A model generated the notes under the pieces. It worked only from the letters and a program-made list of their open reading frames with translations. It made no database searches and was not told the origin of the DNA. From positions 47,157,390 through 47,221,389 of the forward strand of contig CM046458.1 in assembly GCA_025506515.1 (NCBI GenBank): DNA of 64,000 nt, given 5' to 3'. The translations under genes and the position numbers were made by a program. Source of the DNA: Flaveria trinervia (taxonomy: Eukaryota > Streptophyta > Magnoliopsida > Asterales > Asteraceae). Shown one piece after another: positions 45,577-58,131 of the stretch; the first letter of the stretch is position 1; the number at the start of each line of letters is the position of its first letter.

Positions 45577-45784
45577 TTTGGCTCTTGATTACGTGTGATT
45601 CAATCAAGATTGATAAAAAGTTTGTGTTTTTGCACTAAAAACGCAATCTTTTGTGTCAAAAGTGATCTTGGACGTTCCCTGCTCATCAAAGTTTGTTTTT
45701 TACGGACTTAGGCGATTAGGCCTTGCGAAATTTCGAATTTTTACGGCTAAAACACGTTTAACTTATAAATTTTCACAAAACAGC

Positions 45785-46018
45785 AGCTTCAGTCGCACGA
45801 GTGAGCCATTCGCATGACTGGACCTCATTCGCATTGCTCAGACGCACGATTGGACATAGTCGCATCTCCATTCGTACGAATAAACCTTTCGGGCATACTG
45901 TTCATACGTATCAGATTCATTCGCAAGACAGAGCTAATCACTTAGTTCAGCCGCACGATTGAACCAGTCGTAGAGTCCATACGCACGACTAGTCCATTCA
46001 CACCCTTCAGTCGCCCCA
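45785..46018 (+). repeat. Palindrome units in element E leader
   Basis: Several decayed units (CAGTCGCACGAGTGAGCC, CAGCCGCACGATTGAACC) between PBS and gag. The rest of the leader (45577-45784) shows no feature. Confidence 0.75.
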
Positions 46019-46054
46019 GTGACAATTGTTTTATTAGACTTAAAGTTATTCGCA

Positions 46055-48640
46055 ATGGAAGATCAAATGTCAGCCTTTACTGCTGGGAAGGACTCTAGAA
46101 TCCAGAACCTGCTGTTACTTGAGAGTAAGGTGGGTAATCATAATAAACAACCAAAGCTTTTAACGTTAGATGAGTTTCCCCACTGGAAACAACGTTTTGA
46201 GATCTACCTCAATGGAGTGGATCCGAATCTGTGGGAAGCCATCGATATTGGATACAGTATGCCGGTGGGAGCCGATGGAGTAAAGCTAACCTTAGGAGGG
46301 ATGACAGACGTGCAGAAAGTCAAATATAATGCGAGAATACGGTTTATGCATTGATTACATAGTCTCCCTAAAGACATATTCCACTAGTACTCAGAGAATA
46401 ATAGTAGTCCAAGAAACTATGGGATGAGCAAGAAAAAGAGGTACGACGGGAATGCTTCGTTGAAGGCAATCAAGGCTAAGAAGTTAAAAAAGGAATTCGA
46501 TAACTTCTCATCGATGGGAAACGAGAGTATAGACGATGTTATAGATAGATTCTACCATCTGATGAGTGAACTGCATACACATGGGGTGGCTACTTCCATG
46601 GAAGAGAAAGTTACTAATTTTGCAGACGGATTGCCTGAAAAATGGGCTTCATCCGTGTCTAATCTTAGACAGAATGGAATGCTAGTAAAACTGGATATTA
46701 ACGACTTCATCCTTAAGTTGCGAGAAGAATCACTTAGGATGAAGTACAGAGCTCAAAAGTCTACGTACAATCAAAATCCAGCTTTATACAATGCCACGCC
46801 TCAAGCTAAGACACCTGGAGCACCTCTCCAGACTGCATTTGTGTCTAGCTCATCGGGTCCTACACATGCACCTCCTTCAGTCTTTCAGGTTCAGACAAGT
46901 CGGGACTTCCTTGTTCCCATTATATTGGATCCGAAGCAAGTGCTACTAAACTGAAGACCGAGAATCTCGGGAATGTGACTGTGGAAGTAGCTCGAGAACA
47001 CATGGATCTATTGGCCGTAATGGTCCATTGTTATGATCAACTTATTGCTGGAAAGATTGGAAACTGCCATCTGGCAGACGAGGACTACGAGCAAGTGGAC
47101 GAAATGGAGCTTGAGAGAATGGATATAATGTGGGCTTTAGCTAGTGTTGTCCAGAGGGCAAAGAAGTTTGTAAAACAACCGGACAGAACTTAGTAGCGAC
47201 TAAGGATACCACATTCAGCTTTGACAAGAGCAAAGTGACATGCTTCAACTGGGAGAGAAGGGGCACTTCAAAAGAGAATGTCAAGCATAAGAAGACGGGT
47301 AACGGGAACCCGTTCTCATCCTTCACTCGTCAAGACAAGCAAACTGCCAGTTCTAGTTCATCAAGCAAGGACTCAAAAGCCTTGACTGCTCATGATGATG
47401 AAGGACAGGATTGGAGCTTTAGGTTTGTCTCACCAGGGGAATCAAACATTGCAAGTGTAAGATATTGACAGCGATTCTGCTAGTGAAGGAGATCTAGCAG
47501 GTGAGATAGCGATGTCACATAGTGAAGAAGCAACTGCAACCGAGGCCAGTTACAAACCAAAAGCGGAGACTACCGTGTCAGAGACAGAAAAGACAGAAGC
47601 ACCAGAACTAGAGACATCTGATGCTGCATTGATGGCAAACGCTTCTGAATTAACTCAGGTAAGTACTACTGACACAATGTTTAATAATCATGCTTGTTCT
47701 GATTGTGATACCTTTAAGAATAGCATAGATGGTAAATTTTCTAGGTTATTAGATCATAATGATAACTTAGTAAAAGATTTGCAACTATGCACTGAGGCTA
47801 ATAGGGTTTTAAAACAAATGAGCACAGTTATAAAGAAAAGATAGACCTTTTGACTAAACAGCTTAGGGAAACCGAAGTAGTTGCCTTTAACCAAGCTAAT
47901 GACATTAGGTATTATCTAACTCCCTAGAAGACACTAAGAACAAAGGCAGTTCTAGAAGTAGAAGTAAATTCATTAAAACAGAAACTGCATAGTTGGACTA
48001 TTTCTTCACACATAGTCCAACACTTAGTGAGAGAAAGGAACAACGGGGAGGGATTGGGTTATAACGTGGTTCCACCACCACCTGAGACTTTGATGAACAC
48101 TAAGACTAGACCAATAAATAGTAATCCCATCAAGGATCATGTAGTGTCTACACCTCTTGTTAGTGATCCAGATTCCTTATGTTCATCTATTGACTCTGGA
48201 AACAAACAAGGAGGCCACTTCAAAGGCAAAGGGTAAATTGCCTTGTTTAATCTGGAAAAGGAATTTGAAAAGGTTAACTTAAAGTCAGGGTCAAATCAGA
48301 ACCTAAAAGGGCTTCTAATGATAAACTTTCGCATACTTCAAGTCAAAAATCAATTAACAAAAAAAAAGGATGTTAAACAGGTTTAAACAGTTAACTTTGT
48401 TAAACCAGTGAAAACAACCAAAGAACCAGAGTCAAAACCTAAAGTGAGTTATGTTACTAGAGTGTCACATATTTCTCCACAAAGAAAGTTTAATCATAAA
48501 GTTGATAGCAGGGCGTGCTACAACTGTGGAGAATGTGGACACATTGCTTCCCACTGTCCTTATTATCAGAAACCTAGGAAGAAGATGAACTTCAGGACTC
48601 AAAACCTAGGTCTTCTAAGAGGAGCTCTTTAACTCCACCT
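46055..48640 (+). pseudogene. gag: Element E gag
   Basis: Likely start ATG 46055 (MEDQMSAFTAGKDSR). The capsid-like domain reads LDEFPHWKQRFEIYLNGVDP, then after a stop at 46354 KAKKLKKEFDNFSSMGNESI, VTNFADGLPEKW and LDINDFILKLREESLRM (46424-46760). Zinc knuckle 1 (about 47241-47282) fits CFN-C-GEKGHFKREC if one missing base is allowed in the second Cys codon. A coiled coil region at 47700-47860 follows. Zinc knuckle 2 is intact at 48516-48557 (CYNCGECGHIASHC). Frame breaks throughout. Confidence 0.87.
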
Positions 48641-48889
48641 AGAAGAACTAGTGAACAGAAATTTCAACCCGTTAGCCAGTCGACTGTTTATCACAACAGG
48701 CATTGCACAAATCTGGCTTATGGAAAGAGAAGTCAACCTCTGTGTCTGATAATGATGACAAGAAGGAACCTGAGATACCCTCACCTTCTAAGGGTCAATG
48801 GGTTGAATTTCTTATGTGTGAAGCCTCTGGGAAACCCAAGCCAGTAAAGGCTTGGGTTCCTAACCCACACTAATCCTTTACTTGGTGTG

Positions 48890-50240
48890 TGCAGGGTGCT
48901 CGATACAATGCTGAAACTAACACGTGGATAGTAGATAGCGGAGCATCCAGGCACATGACAGGAAACAGAGCTCTTTTATCAAACGTCAAGCAATAAAGGA
49001 GGGCATGTTTCGTTTGCTGGAAACAAGGGTGGCTATCACCGCACAGGGAGAAGTGGGGAATCAGAAAGTTAAGTTTGATAAAGTGAACTACGTTCAACAA
49101 CTACAAAATAACTTACTTTCTGTTTCCCAAATATGTGATAAGGAATTTAAAGTTATCTTCGACAACAAGTGTTACGTACTAAAGAAAGACTACGTGATCC
49201 CAGAGGACCATGTTTTGATGACTGCTTCAAGATATAAAGATCTTTATGTCTTGGATCTGTCAACAGCTTCTACAATGGATCACGAGGTTCAGTGCTTTCT
49301 ATCTAAAGCTACTGAAAAGGATTCCATCTCCTGGCATAGGAGAATGGGACACATCAGTCAAAGGAAGATGAATAACTTGATTCAGAAGGATCTGGTGAGA
49401 GGTGTTAATGTCAAGAACTTTCAGCTTCCTGACTTTTGTGTAGCTTGCAAGAAAGCTAAACAGACAAAGAAGTGTCATATGGAAAAGAAAGTTAGTTCAA
49501 TAGAACTTCCTCTTGAACTTCTTCACATGGATCTGTTTGGTCCAGTCAGTACAAAGAGCATTGCAGGCGACTTGTATTGTTTTGTGGTCACCGATGACTA
49601 CTCAAGGTTCACTTGGGTAATGTTTGTGAAATCCAATTAGAAACATTTGAATCATTCAAGGAGTTGGTAACCACACTGGAATCTCTTTACAAGTTGAAAG
49701 TTAGACAAGTACGCTCAGACAACGGAACGGAATTCAAGAACCAGTGGATGGAGGCATACTGCAAGGAAAGGGAATTGTGCATCAATTCACTTCTGCCTAC
49801 ACACCTCAGATGAATGGCGTTGCTGAGAGAAAGAACATGAGCTTGATAGAGACAGCACGGACTATGCTGGCAGACTCGAAACTGCCTATCCAATTCTGGA
49901 ATGAGGCAGTGGCAAATGCTGTTATACACTGAATCGAGTCCTGACAGTCAAGCGCCACGGAAAAACATGTTACGATACTACTACAAGACGCAAACCGAAC
50001 TTGGAGTATCTCGAACCATTTGGCGCGCCGTGCACACTTCTGAAGAAGACACAAGAGGGTAAATTCAGCGAGAAGGCAGATGAAGGCATCTTTCTAGGAT
50101 ACAACATACCGAACAAGCGAGTTTACAACAACTCAACGGGTCTAGTAGAAGTGTGGTGTAATGTTGACGTTCAGCGATTCACCACACCACCTACTAGCAA
50201 AGGACCCGCCTACTTCTTTGACTATGATTAGATTCTTCAA
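48890..50240 (+). pseudogene. pol: Element E protease and integrase
   Basis: Protease active site IVDSGASRHMTGN at 48928-48966, then a shift into the 212-codon frame 49005-49640, which carries LQNNLLSVSQICDKEF, the HHCC finger (WHRRMGHIS ... FCVACKKAKQ, both Cys present) and the integrase first D (HMDLFGPVS). The second D is in VRSDNGTEFKN (about 49710), E in NGVAERKNMS (about 49825). Then WNEAVANAV and the C-terminal part LEYLEPFGAPC, GIFLGYN. Three frame changes after 49640. Integrase catalytic residues are intact. Confidence 0.92.
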
Positions 50241-50689
50241 GTCATTTAACATTCCTCTCTCTCCCTCGGATGACGAATTAGCTACACGAATGATGTATGA
50301 TAGCTTGAATCCACCAACATCTAGCTCACAGGGAGAATCATCTACTCAGTCAGGGGGAGTAGTCGACGATAGTGACTCCTCTTCTGAAGATGAAGCTGAA
50401 GAAGATAACTAGACAGTCAGGAGGAACAGGTTCCAGTTCCTGAAAGTCCACAAGCATCTACCAGTGATGCACCTTTGACTTCAGAGCCTCAAACTCCAAC
50501 TACCTCAGATGCAGAACCAAATGTTCTTGGCTCTGAGGTAGCTGTTCCTACTACTCTAGATCACGACTAAACGTCTATCATCCAAAGACAATGTCATTGG
50601 AGATGTCAGATCAGGAGTACAAACCCGAAATCAGTTATACTCAGCTGATTACGCCTCAGTTATGGAGAAGGGATATATTCATGATGGTG

Positions 50690-52210
50690 CCTATCGGTTT
50701 TTGTCTCACAGTTTGAGCCAAAATATGTTAGTGAAGCACTAAATGATGAGGCGTGGGTGAGTGCAATGCAAGAAGAACTTCTTCAGTTCAAGAAGTTAGG
50801 TGTATGGACTCTAGTTGATAGACCTAAAGGTGCTAAGGTCATTGGCACCAAATGGTTTTAAAATGCAAGAAAGATGACCAAGGGGTCATTATCAGGAACA
50901 AAGCTCGACTGGTGGTTCAGGTTTTCGCCAAGTCGAGGGAATTGATTACAATGAGTGTTTGCACCCGTGGCAAGGATGGAAGCCATTCGTATCTTCCTTG
51001 CCTATGCATCGTACATGAAGATTAAAGTCTATCAGTTAGATGTGAAGAGTGCATTTCTTCATGGGGAAATCAGAGAAACAGTCTATGTCAGTCAACCCGA
51101 GGATTTGAAGATCCTTATCATCGGGATAGAGTCTACAAGCTCGACAAGGCTTTATACGGGCTTCATCAAGCTCCAAGAGCTTGGTATGAGAAACTCTCGA
51201 CTTATCTTAGAAACACGGCTTTCGCAGGGGAGTCATTGACTGCACACTGTTCATTAAAGAAAAACGGCGACCTACTCTGCTTAACAAATCTATGTTGATG
51301 ACATAATTTTCGGTTCAAAGAATGTAGAGTTATGCAAAGAGTTTGAAGCAGTTTTGAAAAAAGAGTTTGAGATGAGTGCTATGGGGGAGATGAAGTTCTT
51401 TCTCGGGCTACAGGTGGATCAAACACCAAATCGGATCTTTCTACATCAGACCAAATACGTAAGAGACATTCTTAATCGCTTTGACATGGAGAATGCATCT
51501 GCTGCCGGTACTCCACTAGCTACGAATCACGACATAGCACCTGATGAAAATGGAGATCTTGTGGATGCCACGATGTACCGAGGAATGATTGGATCCCTCA
51601 TGTATCTCACTGCCTCTAGACCTGATATCATGTATGCGACATGTTTATGTTCTAAATATCAGGCTAAACCTAAGGTCAATCATCTGATCGGGGTCAAAAG
51701 GATTTTTCGCTATCTAAAGGGTACACCCACACTTGGGTTGTGGTATCCTCATGATGATGATTTTGAGCTCACGGCGTATAGTGACTCGGATTACGGAGGC
51801 TGCAAGATGAACTACAAGTCTACATCACCGGGTGTCAATTCTTTGGGAGAAGATTAATTACGTGGCAGTGTAAGAAGCAGACATCAGTTGCATTGTCAAA
51901 CTGTGAAGCTGAATATGTTGCTACTGCAAGTTGCTGTTCACAAATCATCTGGATTCAACAGCAATGCGGGATTACGGTTTAACGTTCTATTCTACTCCTA
52001 TTTTTGTAGATAACTCTGCTGCAATTGCAGTAACTAAAAATCCGGTCCAACATCCAAGACCAAACATATCGGTATTAAATATCATTTCATACGAGATTGT
52101 TTTGAAAAGAACTTAATTGATGTGGTAAAAATTAATACTGATTTTCAACGCGCTGACCTCTATACTAAAGCCTTGATAAACCACGTTTTCAATATTTGCT
52201 AGAGGTCAAC
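50690..52210 (+). pseudogene. pol: Element E reverse transcriptase and RNase H
   Basis: RT starts with ALNDEAWVSAMQEELLQFKK (about 50735), then VIGTKWF, FAPVARMEAIRIFLAYASYM, VYQLDVKSAFLHGEI; a shift at about 51100; catalytic YVDDIIFGSK at 51291-51320; then an open 167-codon frame 51354-51857 (FEMSAMGEMKFFLGLQV, SRPDIMYATCLCSKYQAK). RNase H: YSDSDYGGCK, CEAEYVATASCCS, FVDNSAAIAV, FQRADLYTKA in shifted frames. The region 50241-50689 is the variable IN-RT linker (acidic, Ser-rich). Confidence 0.92.
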
Positions 52211-53809
52211 GACGTTAAAAAGAGAAGTGAGGTTATTCCGATGATGATCATGTGTAGTCCGATGTAGCTTAGTTAATTCTTCATTTTATTTGAGCTTTTT
52301 TGGTTAAATTAGTCTGTTAAAATTAAACTTATGTTATTCTGCTGTTTATTAAAATCCTAAAATAATGAACCCATTTATGATTTTAGTATTTTAGGGAGAA
52401 TAAGTCAGCAAGCAACATACAAAAAAACCTAGGGAGAAGGAGTGGAAAGCTGATATAAGGTAGATCGTATCTGTGATACCGATTCAAACCCTTGGAATAT
52501 GATAGTACACAGGATAAATCAAGAGGGACTTTGAAATTTAATTTAGAAAAGGTGCAAAAAACATCAAAGTATAAGTTTGTGTAGTCTAAGCAATATCAAA
52601 GGAAGATGATAGAAAAACTGGTAACTCTAAAGGTAACACAATGAGAGTAGACCTAGAGGTTGCTAGACCATAATTGATATGTTGGTAGATTCAACACAAT
52701 AGATGATTAGACCTGACTGGTGATCTTAAGATCAAACTAAGTGGTTCAACTGACTGTGGGCTCCCATTTTATCGCGGTTAACACAATCAACATACTCCAA
52801 TAAGGGGCAATAAGCATGTAAACGCCACAAATGTGTGCGGATGACCAAAATAGAGCAAAGCACCAGAAAAAAATGATAGAAATGCTATCAAGCTAATGAC
52901 TTATGTTGTTGGTGCATTTGGTGCAAAATAAATTAAGCTGCTCTAACAAGAGATAGTTTGTGCACCTCTCTGCTGTGCGATGGCACTGACCTGAGGATAA
53001 GCATAACCAAGATATTCTAGAATTCATTGTTGTTTGCCGCCACTACTGCTGTGCGATGGCACTGACCTGAGGATTGGCTTCTCCTTGAAAGCTCTAAGAA
53101 TAGTCTCTTCTTGTAAAAATAACCGTAGACCGCTCAAAAGCTCCTGAGGAATGTTGATTACCATATAAGTGTGGGATTCACAAATGTTAGTTGAAATAAG
53201 TAACCTAAATCTATCACCAGCTTGGGTCAAAAGTCTGGTATGGACTTAAGTGGACAAACATATTGACAATCATTGTGGGTGCAATTCTTGAATTTGAATC
53301 AATGTGGTAATCTAAGAGTTTCAGTTGATTTCCTAAAGTTGCAAATGACTCTGGATGAACACCAAGAATTGAGCATCAAAAGATTTGATAACAAGTCCAA
53401 ACTGATTGAACTGCCTGTATGATTCCAAAATTGAATGGTCCAGGTATGCAAATCTGAGTTAAAGCTGTCTATTCCAGAATCAAATCCAGTAGATTTCCAT
53501 CTTAGGATTTATCTCTCACAAAAAGCCAATAACAATTTTATTTTGTATGTTAGTTTAGTTAGTCCTTTAGTTTTTTTTTGTTGCCGGACTACATCATGAA
53601 TTCGTAAGGGATCAACTCACTAAAAGGGTCATGTCTGAGATGACCACATATGTGTTAAAAGCTAAATCAGTCACGTCTGAGGTGATAAAGGGTTCTCAAG
53701 TCAAAACGATCATGTCTAATATAATCAACTGCTCATAAAGTAAATTTCTGCAATTAAAGGGATTTTAAAACGTTAAATATTCAAACTGGCAGAAAAGTTA
53801 ATAAATATG

Positions 53810-54086
53810 ACCTATTCGCACGAATGGACCATCCGTATGGACCAATCATACGATGGAAGCTATTCGTGCGAATGGACCATGAATATGGACTATTCAACCG
53901 AATGGCCCATACGATTGGCCCAGTCGGATGATTAAGGGAGAATGAGTGAGTCAGTCGCACGACTGAGATTGAGTCGGACGACTGAAGAAGGACGATTGAA
54001 CCAATCGCACGACTGAGTCCCACTCGCACGACTGAAAGGTGCGTATGAGCTCAGTCGCACGATTGAACCTAGGTTTATATAAATAG
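53810..54086 (+). promoter_or_regulatory. Candidate internal promoter of element E third ORF
   Basis: Ten or so palindrome units (best copies CAGTCGCACGACTGA near 53955 and 54015) end with GCTCAGTCGCACGATTGAACC at about 54048-54068, followed within 10 bp by TATATAAATAG (54076-54086). The downstream sequence (CAATCGATCG, ACAGGTAATTTAC) loosely resembles the LTR downstream of its TATA box (CAATCGATTT, CCAGGTATTTCG). This repeats the layout of the LTR promoter and suggests a diverged LTR-derived promoter about 740 bp ahead of the third ORF. Confidence 0.55.
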
Positions 54087-54461
54087 AAGGAGAGTCGGTC
54101 GCAGAGACTCACCACCTTCAAAAATCACCCTGAATCGCACGTATTAATCCAACTCTGAAAAAATTTCAATCGATCGCAAAAACCCTGTTTCTTGATTACT
54201 GACCAATCTACATTGACTCTACAGGTAATTTACTGTATACATGCACTTCCATAACGTTCAATTTGATGAAAAACACAGTAGATTCGGACTCACAAAGTAC
54301 CCGAGACTTAAGTGACCAAATAACCTACCTAAATGACTCAAACAAACGAAAGTAACAAAGTTATGTGGTTTAAGAATGAATTGCGAGTCAAATGAACCAG
54401 ATAAAGATGTCTAAAAACTAAAAATTGGTGAAAAAGTAATTTTGAATCGAACAGTCTGTTC

Positions 54462-54738
54462 TTCATGCGAATGGACAGCATGATGAACTTCAGTCGCACG
54501 ACTGAAGGGCTCAAACTGCCCATACGCATGGCTGAACCATGCGTATGAAGTTCAGTCGTACGACTGATGTAACCGCATGAGGTATATACGTAGGAGCCCA
54601 ATCGCACACTCCGAGATACGGATGGGTTCAATCGCACGACTGAATCCCATTCGTACGTTCAATCGTACGACTAAACCCCTTTCGCACGGTTCAATCGCAC
54701 ATTGAACTCAGTCGCACAATCTCAATCGCATGACAGAA
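54462..54738. repeat. Second palindrome array in the element E spacer
   Basis: Multiple units of TTCAGTCGCACGACTGAAG and variants, between the internal TATA box and the third ORF start. Confidence 0.8.
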
Positions 54739-54824
54739 AGATGTTCTTCAAGCTTAAGGATTTCATGACTTTCTTAGTAAATGATACTAATGGTTACTAT
54801 CTTTGTGTATCAGATGGCGAGTAG

Positions 54825-57800
54825 ATGGATTATGAGCACAAAGCACAATATATGTGCTCATCTGGACTTAACATCCAGAATGCTGCAGAATTCTCTGGCA
54901 TAATCACATTTCTATTGAGATCACGGATTGCACATGCCATCTCTACCCCTTGCACCCCATATCGATCCATTCAACAAGCCTTTTGGGAAGGCACTACAGT
55001 TGATAGATCATCTGAACCTCACTGCATCAGAAGTACCATATTTGGCGAGGCTATTACAGTTTCAAAGGAGGATCTAAGGATTGTACTACATTGGGGGATG
55101 ACGCTGACTGTCCAACCCGTTTACACCCCCTCACTATCAAGGATGTTTTCTCAGAGCCAAATACTCTGGGACATCAATTCTGGGGTACTCAACAAGAGTA
55201 ATCTCTATCCCCATTTAAATACCTTGCACACGTGCTGCTCAAGTGCAAGGCTTCAGAAAAGGTGGTTTTGATGAGCTGTCGGACCAGATGCAGAACGCAT
55301 ACGTTGCGTTAGTGCTGAACCATCCGTTCAGCTTCTCTAAGATGATCTTCACCTATCTGTGGAGAACATCGAGGGGAAAGGGAAGGAAGCCTTCTGTATG
55401 TACCTGAGGTTTATGCAATTATAGATCAGAAGCTTCCTTCCCTGCCAAAAGAAAAGGAGGATTCGGTAGTCTTGGGAGTAATGGATGACACCACCCTGGG
55501 AAGGATGAAAGTATACCGGGAAAGCAAGTGAAGCCTCATGTCAGGTTGTTTGTTCATCTTTCCAGAGAGGACTATGTGGTGCCGGAAAAGAGAAAGTGGT
55601 GTCACGAGGACAGTGACTCTGATGTGGAACAGATAGCCCTACCCACTCATGACTCAGATGAGGATGACATGGGGATGCTGCTATTCCACTCAAAGGCACT
55701 GTGTCTGATTCTGTACCTCCAGTGTCCGTCACATCTGGAGAAGTAACTGAGTTAGCGGGATTTCATCATGATTTTGTTCTTGACTGCGGAGGAGGAGGAT
55801 GAATCGGATGAGGAGCCACTTACACGAACTGTGGGAAGGAAGTTGTCCCCACAGAACATGGGTTAAGGGTGGTTGGTGAACACCCGAGAGACTCCGAGAT
55901 ATAGATACTGACCCAACCTATGCTCCGGGGTCCTCAGGCGGGGTTGTAGGGGAGCTTCCTCCTTAACTGAACAAGGAGAAGAGAATGCCAAACCCCATGG
56001 CCAGAAGAAGAAGAAGCGTAAGGTGACCTTCATCACCACCACATTACCACATCCACCACAGCCACCACATCACAACAGAGCCACCACATCCACCACATCC
56101 ACCACAGCCCCACCATACCTCCCAACCACAGCACAGTTTCCCTCCACCACCACATCCTTTACTCCCTCATCACCTCCACCACTATACAGACCTATCTTCA
56201 CTACCGCCACCTCCACCACCATGTCACACCAATCAATGCCCTCAGCCCATCCCTCATACACTTATCGATCTCCTCTACCTCCAATCGGGGTAGAGGAACA
56301 GTTGTCAGCACTTAACAGAATGGTGATGCGCTAACTGGCGGCTGATGAGGAAAGACAGCTCAGATCCGCCAGCTTACTGACCTGACTGCTGCACAATCTC
56401 ATAAATTGCAGAGCAGGATCGAGTAGTTGAGGAGCAGGCCCAACACTTGGCTGCTCAGAGCACCAAGATGGACCACTCCAAGCTCAAAGTGTCGCATCAA
56501 GTAAGCAAATAGAGGAGCTGGAGAAGGCAAGGAAGTTGATCCTGTTAAAACTGAAAGGGTCTAAAGAGGAGCCATTAAAGATCAGGGAAGGAGACAGAGA
56601 TGAAGATGATGAAGATAGTGATGAGGATGATGAGAGTGCTACTGAGGATGTTGAAGAAGCAGAAGGAGAGGATGCCTGCATCGGCCCTGCTACAGGTCAG
56701 GAGAAAAAGGACAAAGAACAGACAAGATCAACAGCTTCTACTCTGCTCCTCCAAGTGATGAAACATGATCCAAGATAAAAGTAAAGATTAGATGTTTATG
56801 TATTTATCTTCTTTTGTATTTGAATCATGTAATTGAACACAATGTATTTAATGTTTATATTACTTTACTGCTTTTCTTGTTGATTAACTACTAATGATTT
56901 ATGTGTGGAATGTTTAAACCAAACAGATCAATCTTACCAAAGAGATGAGTTTGATGTTGCTCCCCTTCAGCAGGTAAGTCTCAGCTAACGATGATACTTG
57001 ATCTGCAGGGATTGTCAGGAGGTCAGTGAATTACACCCCTGAAGAAGGGAAATAATTCATGATCTAACTAATGAGCAACTCGCAGAGCTTTTCGAGCTAA
57101 ATCCAGATGAAATAGTAAAAGATGCTCCGACATGCGATTCGACTAGTGATGAAGAGTTCAACGATGTTGATGATGTAGAGATCGAAGATGTCACTGCCGA
57201 GGAGTATCCTCAGTATGCTGACAATGAGGGTATGTGGTCCCCAATCTGGGTGAATCCCTTGTCAGCGATACTATTGAGGTGCTGAACAATATGGAGCAAG
57301 AAACAGAGAAAACAGAAGCACACCCAACCTTCAAATGATGATGTTGACATTCAAAAGGCTGAGTGGGCTGCATGTTTTGAAGAAGTTAGAGCCCAACGTA
57401 CTGCACCAAAGAAGGATTCCTACATGAACTCTATAGAGTCAAGAAACATCACAAGGTGTCAGGAAGAATCATAGCATGGGCGTACTTTGAAGATCTCAAT
57501 ACGTATGCAGTTAAAGAGAACAGGGCATAGAGTACTTCAGATTCCACATGATCTGAAGACCCTACCAGGTTTTGAGCTCAACCAGCTGGCCAAACTAAAG
57601 CTTTTGTATGCTGACCCGAGGAAGATGTCAGACTGGTTCAAGGCTGCCCTAAAGAAGAGTACCACACTAGAGGGTTAACTTCAGACCTCAACAGCCTACT
57701 AGGTATATCAGAAGGTCTGAGGTTGATGCCATTACTGGCAAGCCTAAGATAGTGTTGAAGTTGAATCCTCCCGCACAATGTCACGAATCCCACTTAGGGA

Positions 57801-58110
57801 AATGCCACAGGATTTCACTCCACACTTTAAGTGGTGGTACTATGATTGGAGAACAACTTAAGCGGTCATAGTCTTAAGCAAGAGGGACAAATGGATCTAT
57901 CAGGGTATTCGACCTGATGTGGCTTTGTCAGAAAGTGATGTATATACGCTATACAAGTGGCCACTGTTCTATGATACATAGGATATTGTACAAGCCCTCC
58001 ATTCCAGAAAGTTATACGACTCTGCTTCACTTTGAGATTCACACGGGGTCACAAAAGAGAGAAGTACAAGAAATACAAAGAGGTTATGCAGAAAACAGAA
58101 GATTAGAGAG
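54825..58110 (+). pseudogene. Element E third ORF (SIRE extra protein)
   Basis: ATG 54825. N-terminal module: NAAEFSGIITFLLRSRIAHA, RSIQQAFWEGTTV, IFGEAITVSKEDLRIVLHW, then after a frameshift near 55215 YLAHVLLKCKASEKGGFDEL and VLNHPFSFSKMIFTYLW. These align with elements A and B. Then an acidic/Ser region, a Pro/Thr/His-rich low-complexity stretch (56023-56270), a coiled-coil stretch (56300-56560), a run of Asp/Glu (56590-56670), LPGFELNQLAKLKLLYADP (about 57570-57625) and a C-terminal module (HFKWWYYDWRTT near 57825, KRDKWIYQGIRPDVALSESD near 57885). Numerous stops. No signal peptide or membrane segment seen. Function unknown. Confidence 0.75.
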
Positions 58111-58118
58111 ATCTAGGT

Positions 58119-58131
58119 CCAAGGGGGGGTT
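58119..58131 (+). other. Element E polypurine tract
   Basis: CCAAGGGGGGGTT directly before the LTR start TGTTGATAC. Confidence 0.9.

Larger units (their letters stand above)
52211..54824 (+). other. Element E spacer between RNase H and third ORF (2.6 kb)
   Basis: No credible ORF. It contains a 28-nt perfect direct repeat (TGCTGTGCGATGGCACTGAC... at 52971-52998 and 53047-53074), two palindrome arrays (53810-54067 and 54462-54738), a TATA box at 54076 and possible splice sites (CAGGTAATT near 54222; TATCAG before ATGGCGAG near 54813). Confidence 0.7.

Noticed and set aside
53810..54738. CRISPR-like array of short palindromic repeats
   Set aside because: Units are imperfect, spacing varies, orientation is mixed, and they lie inside a plant retrotransposon; no cas genes.
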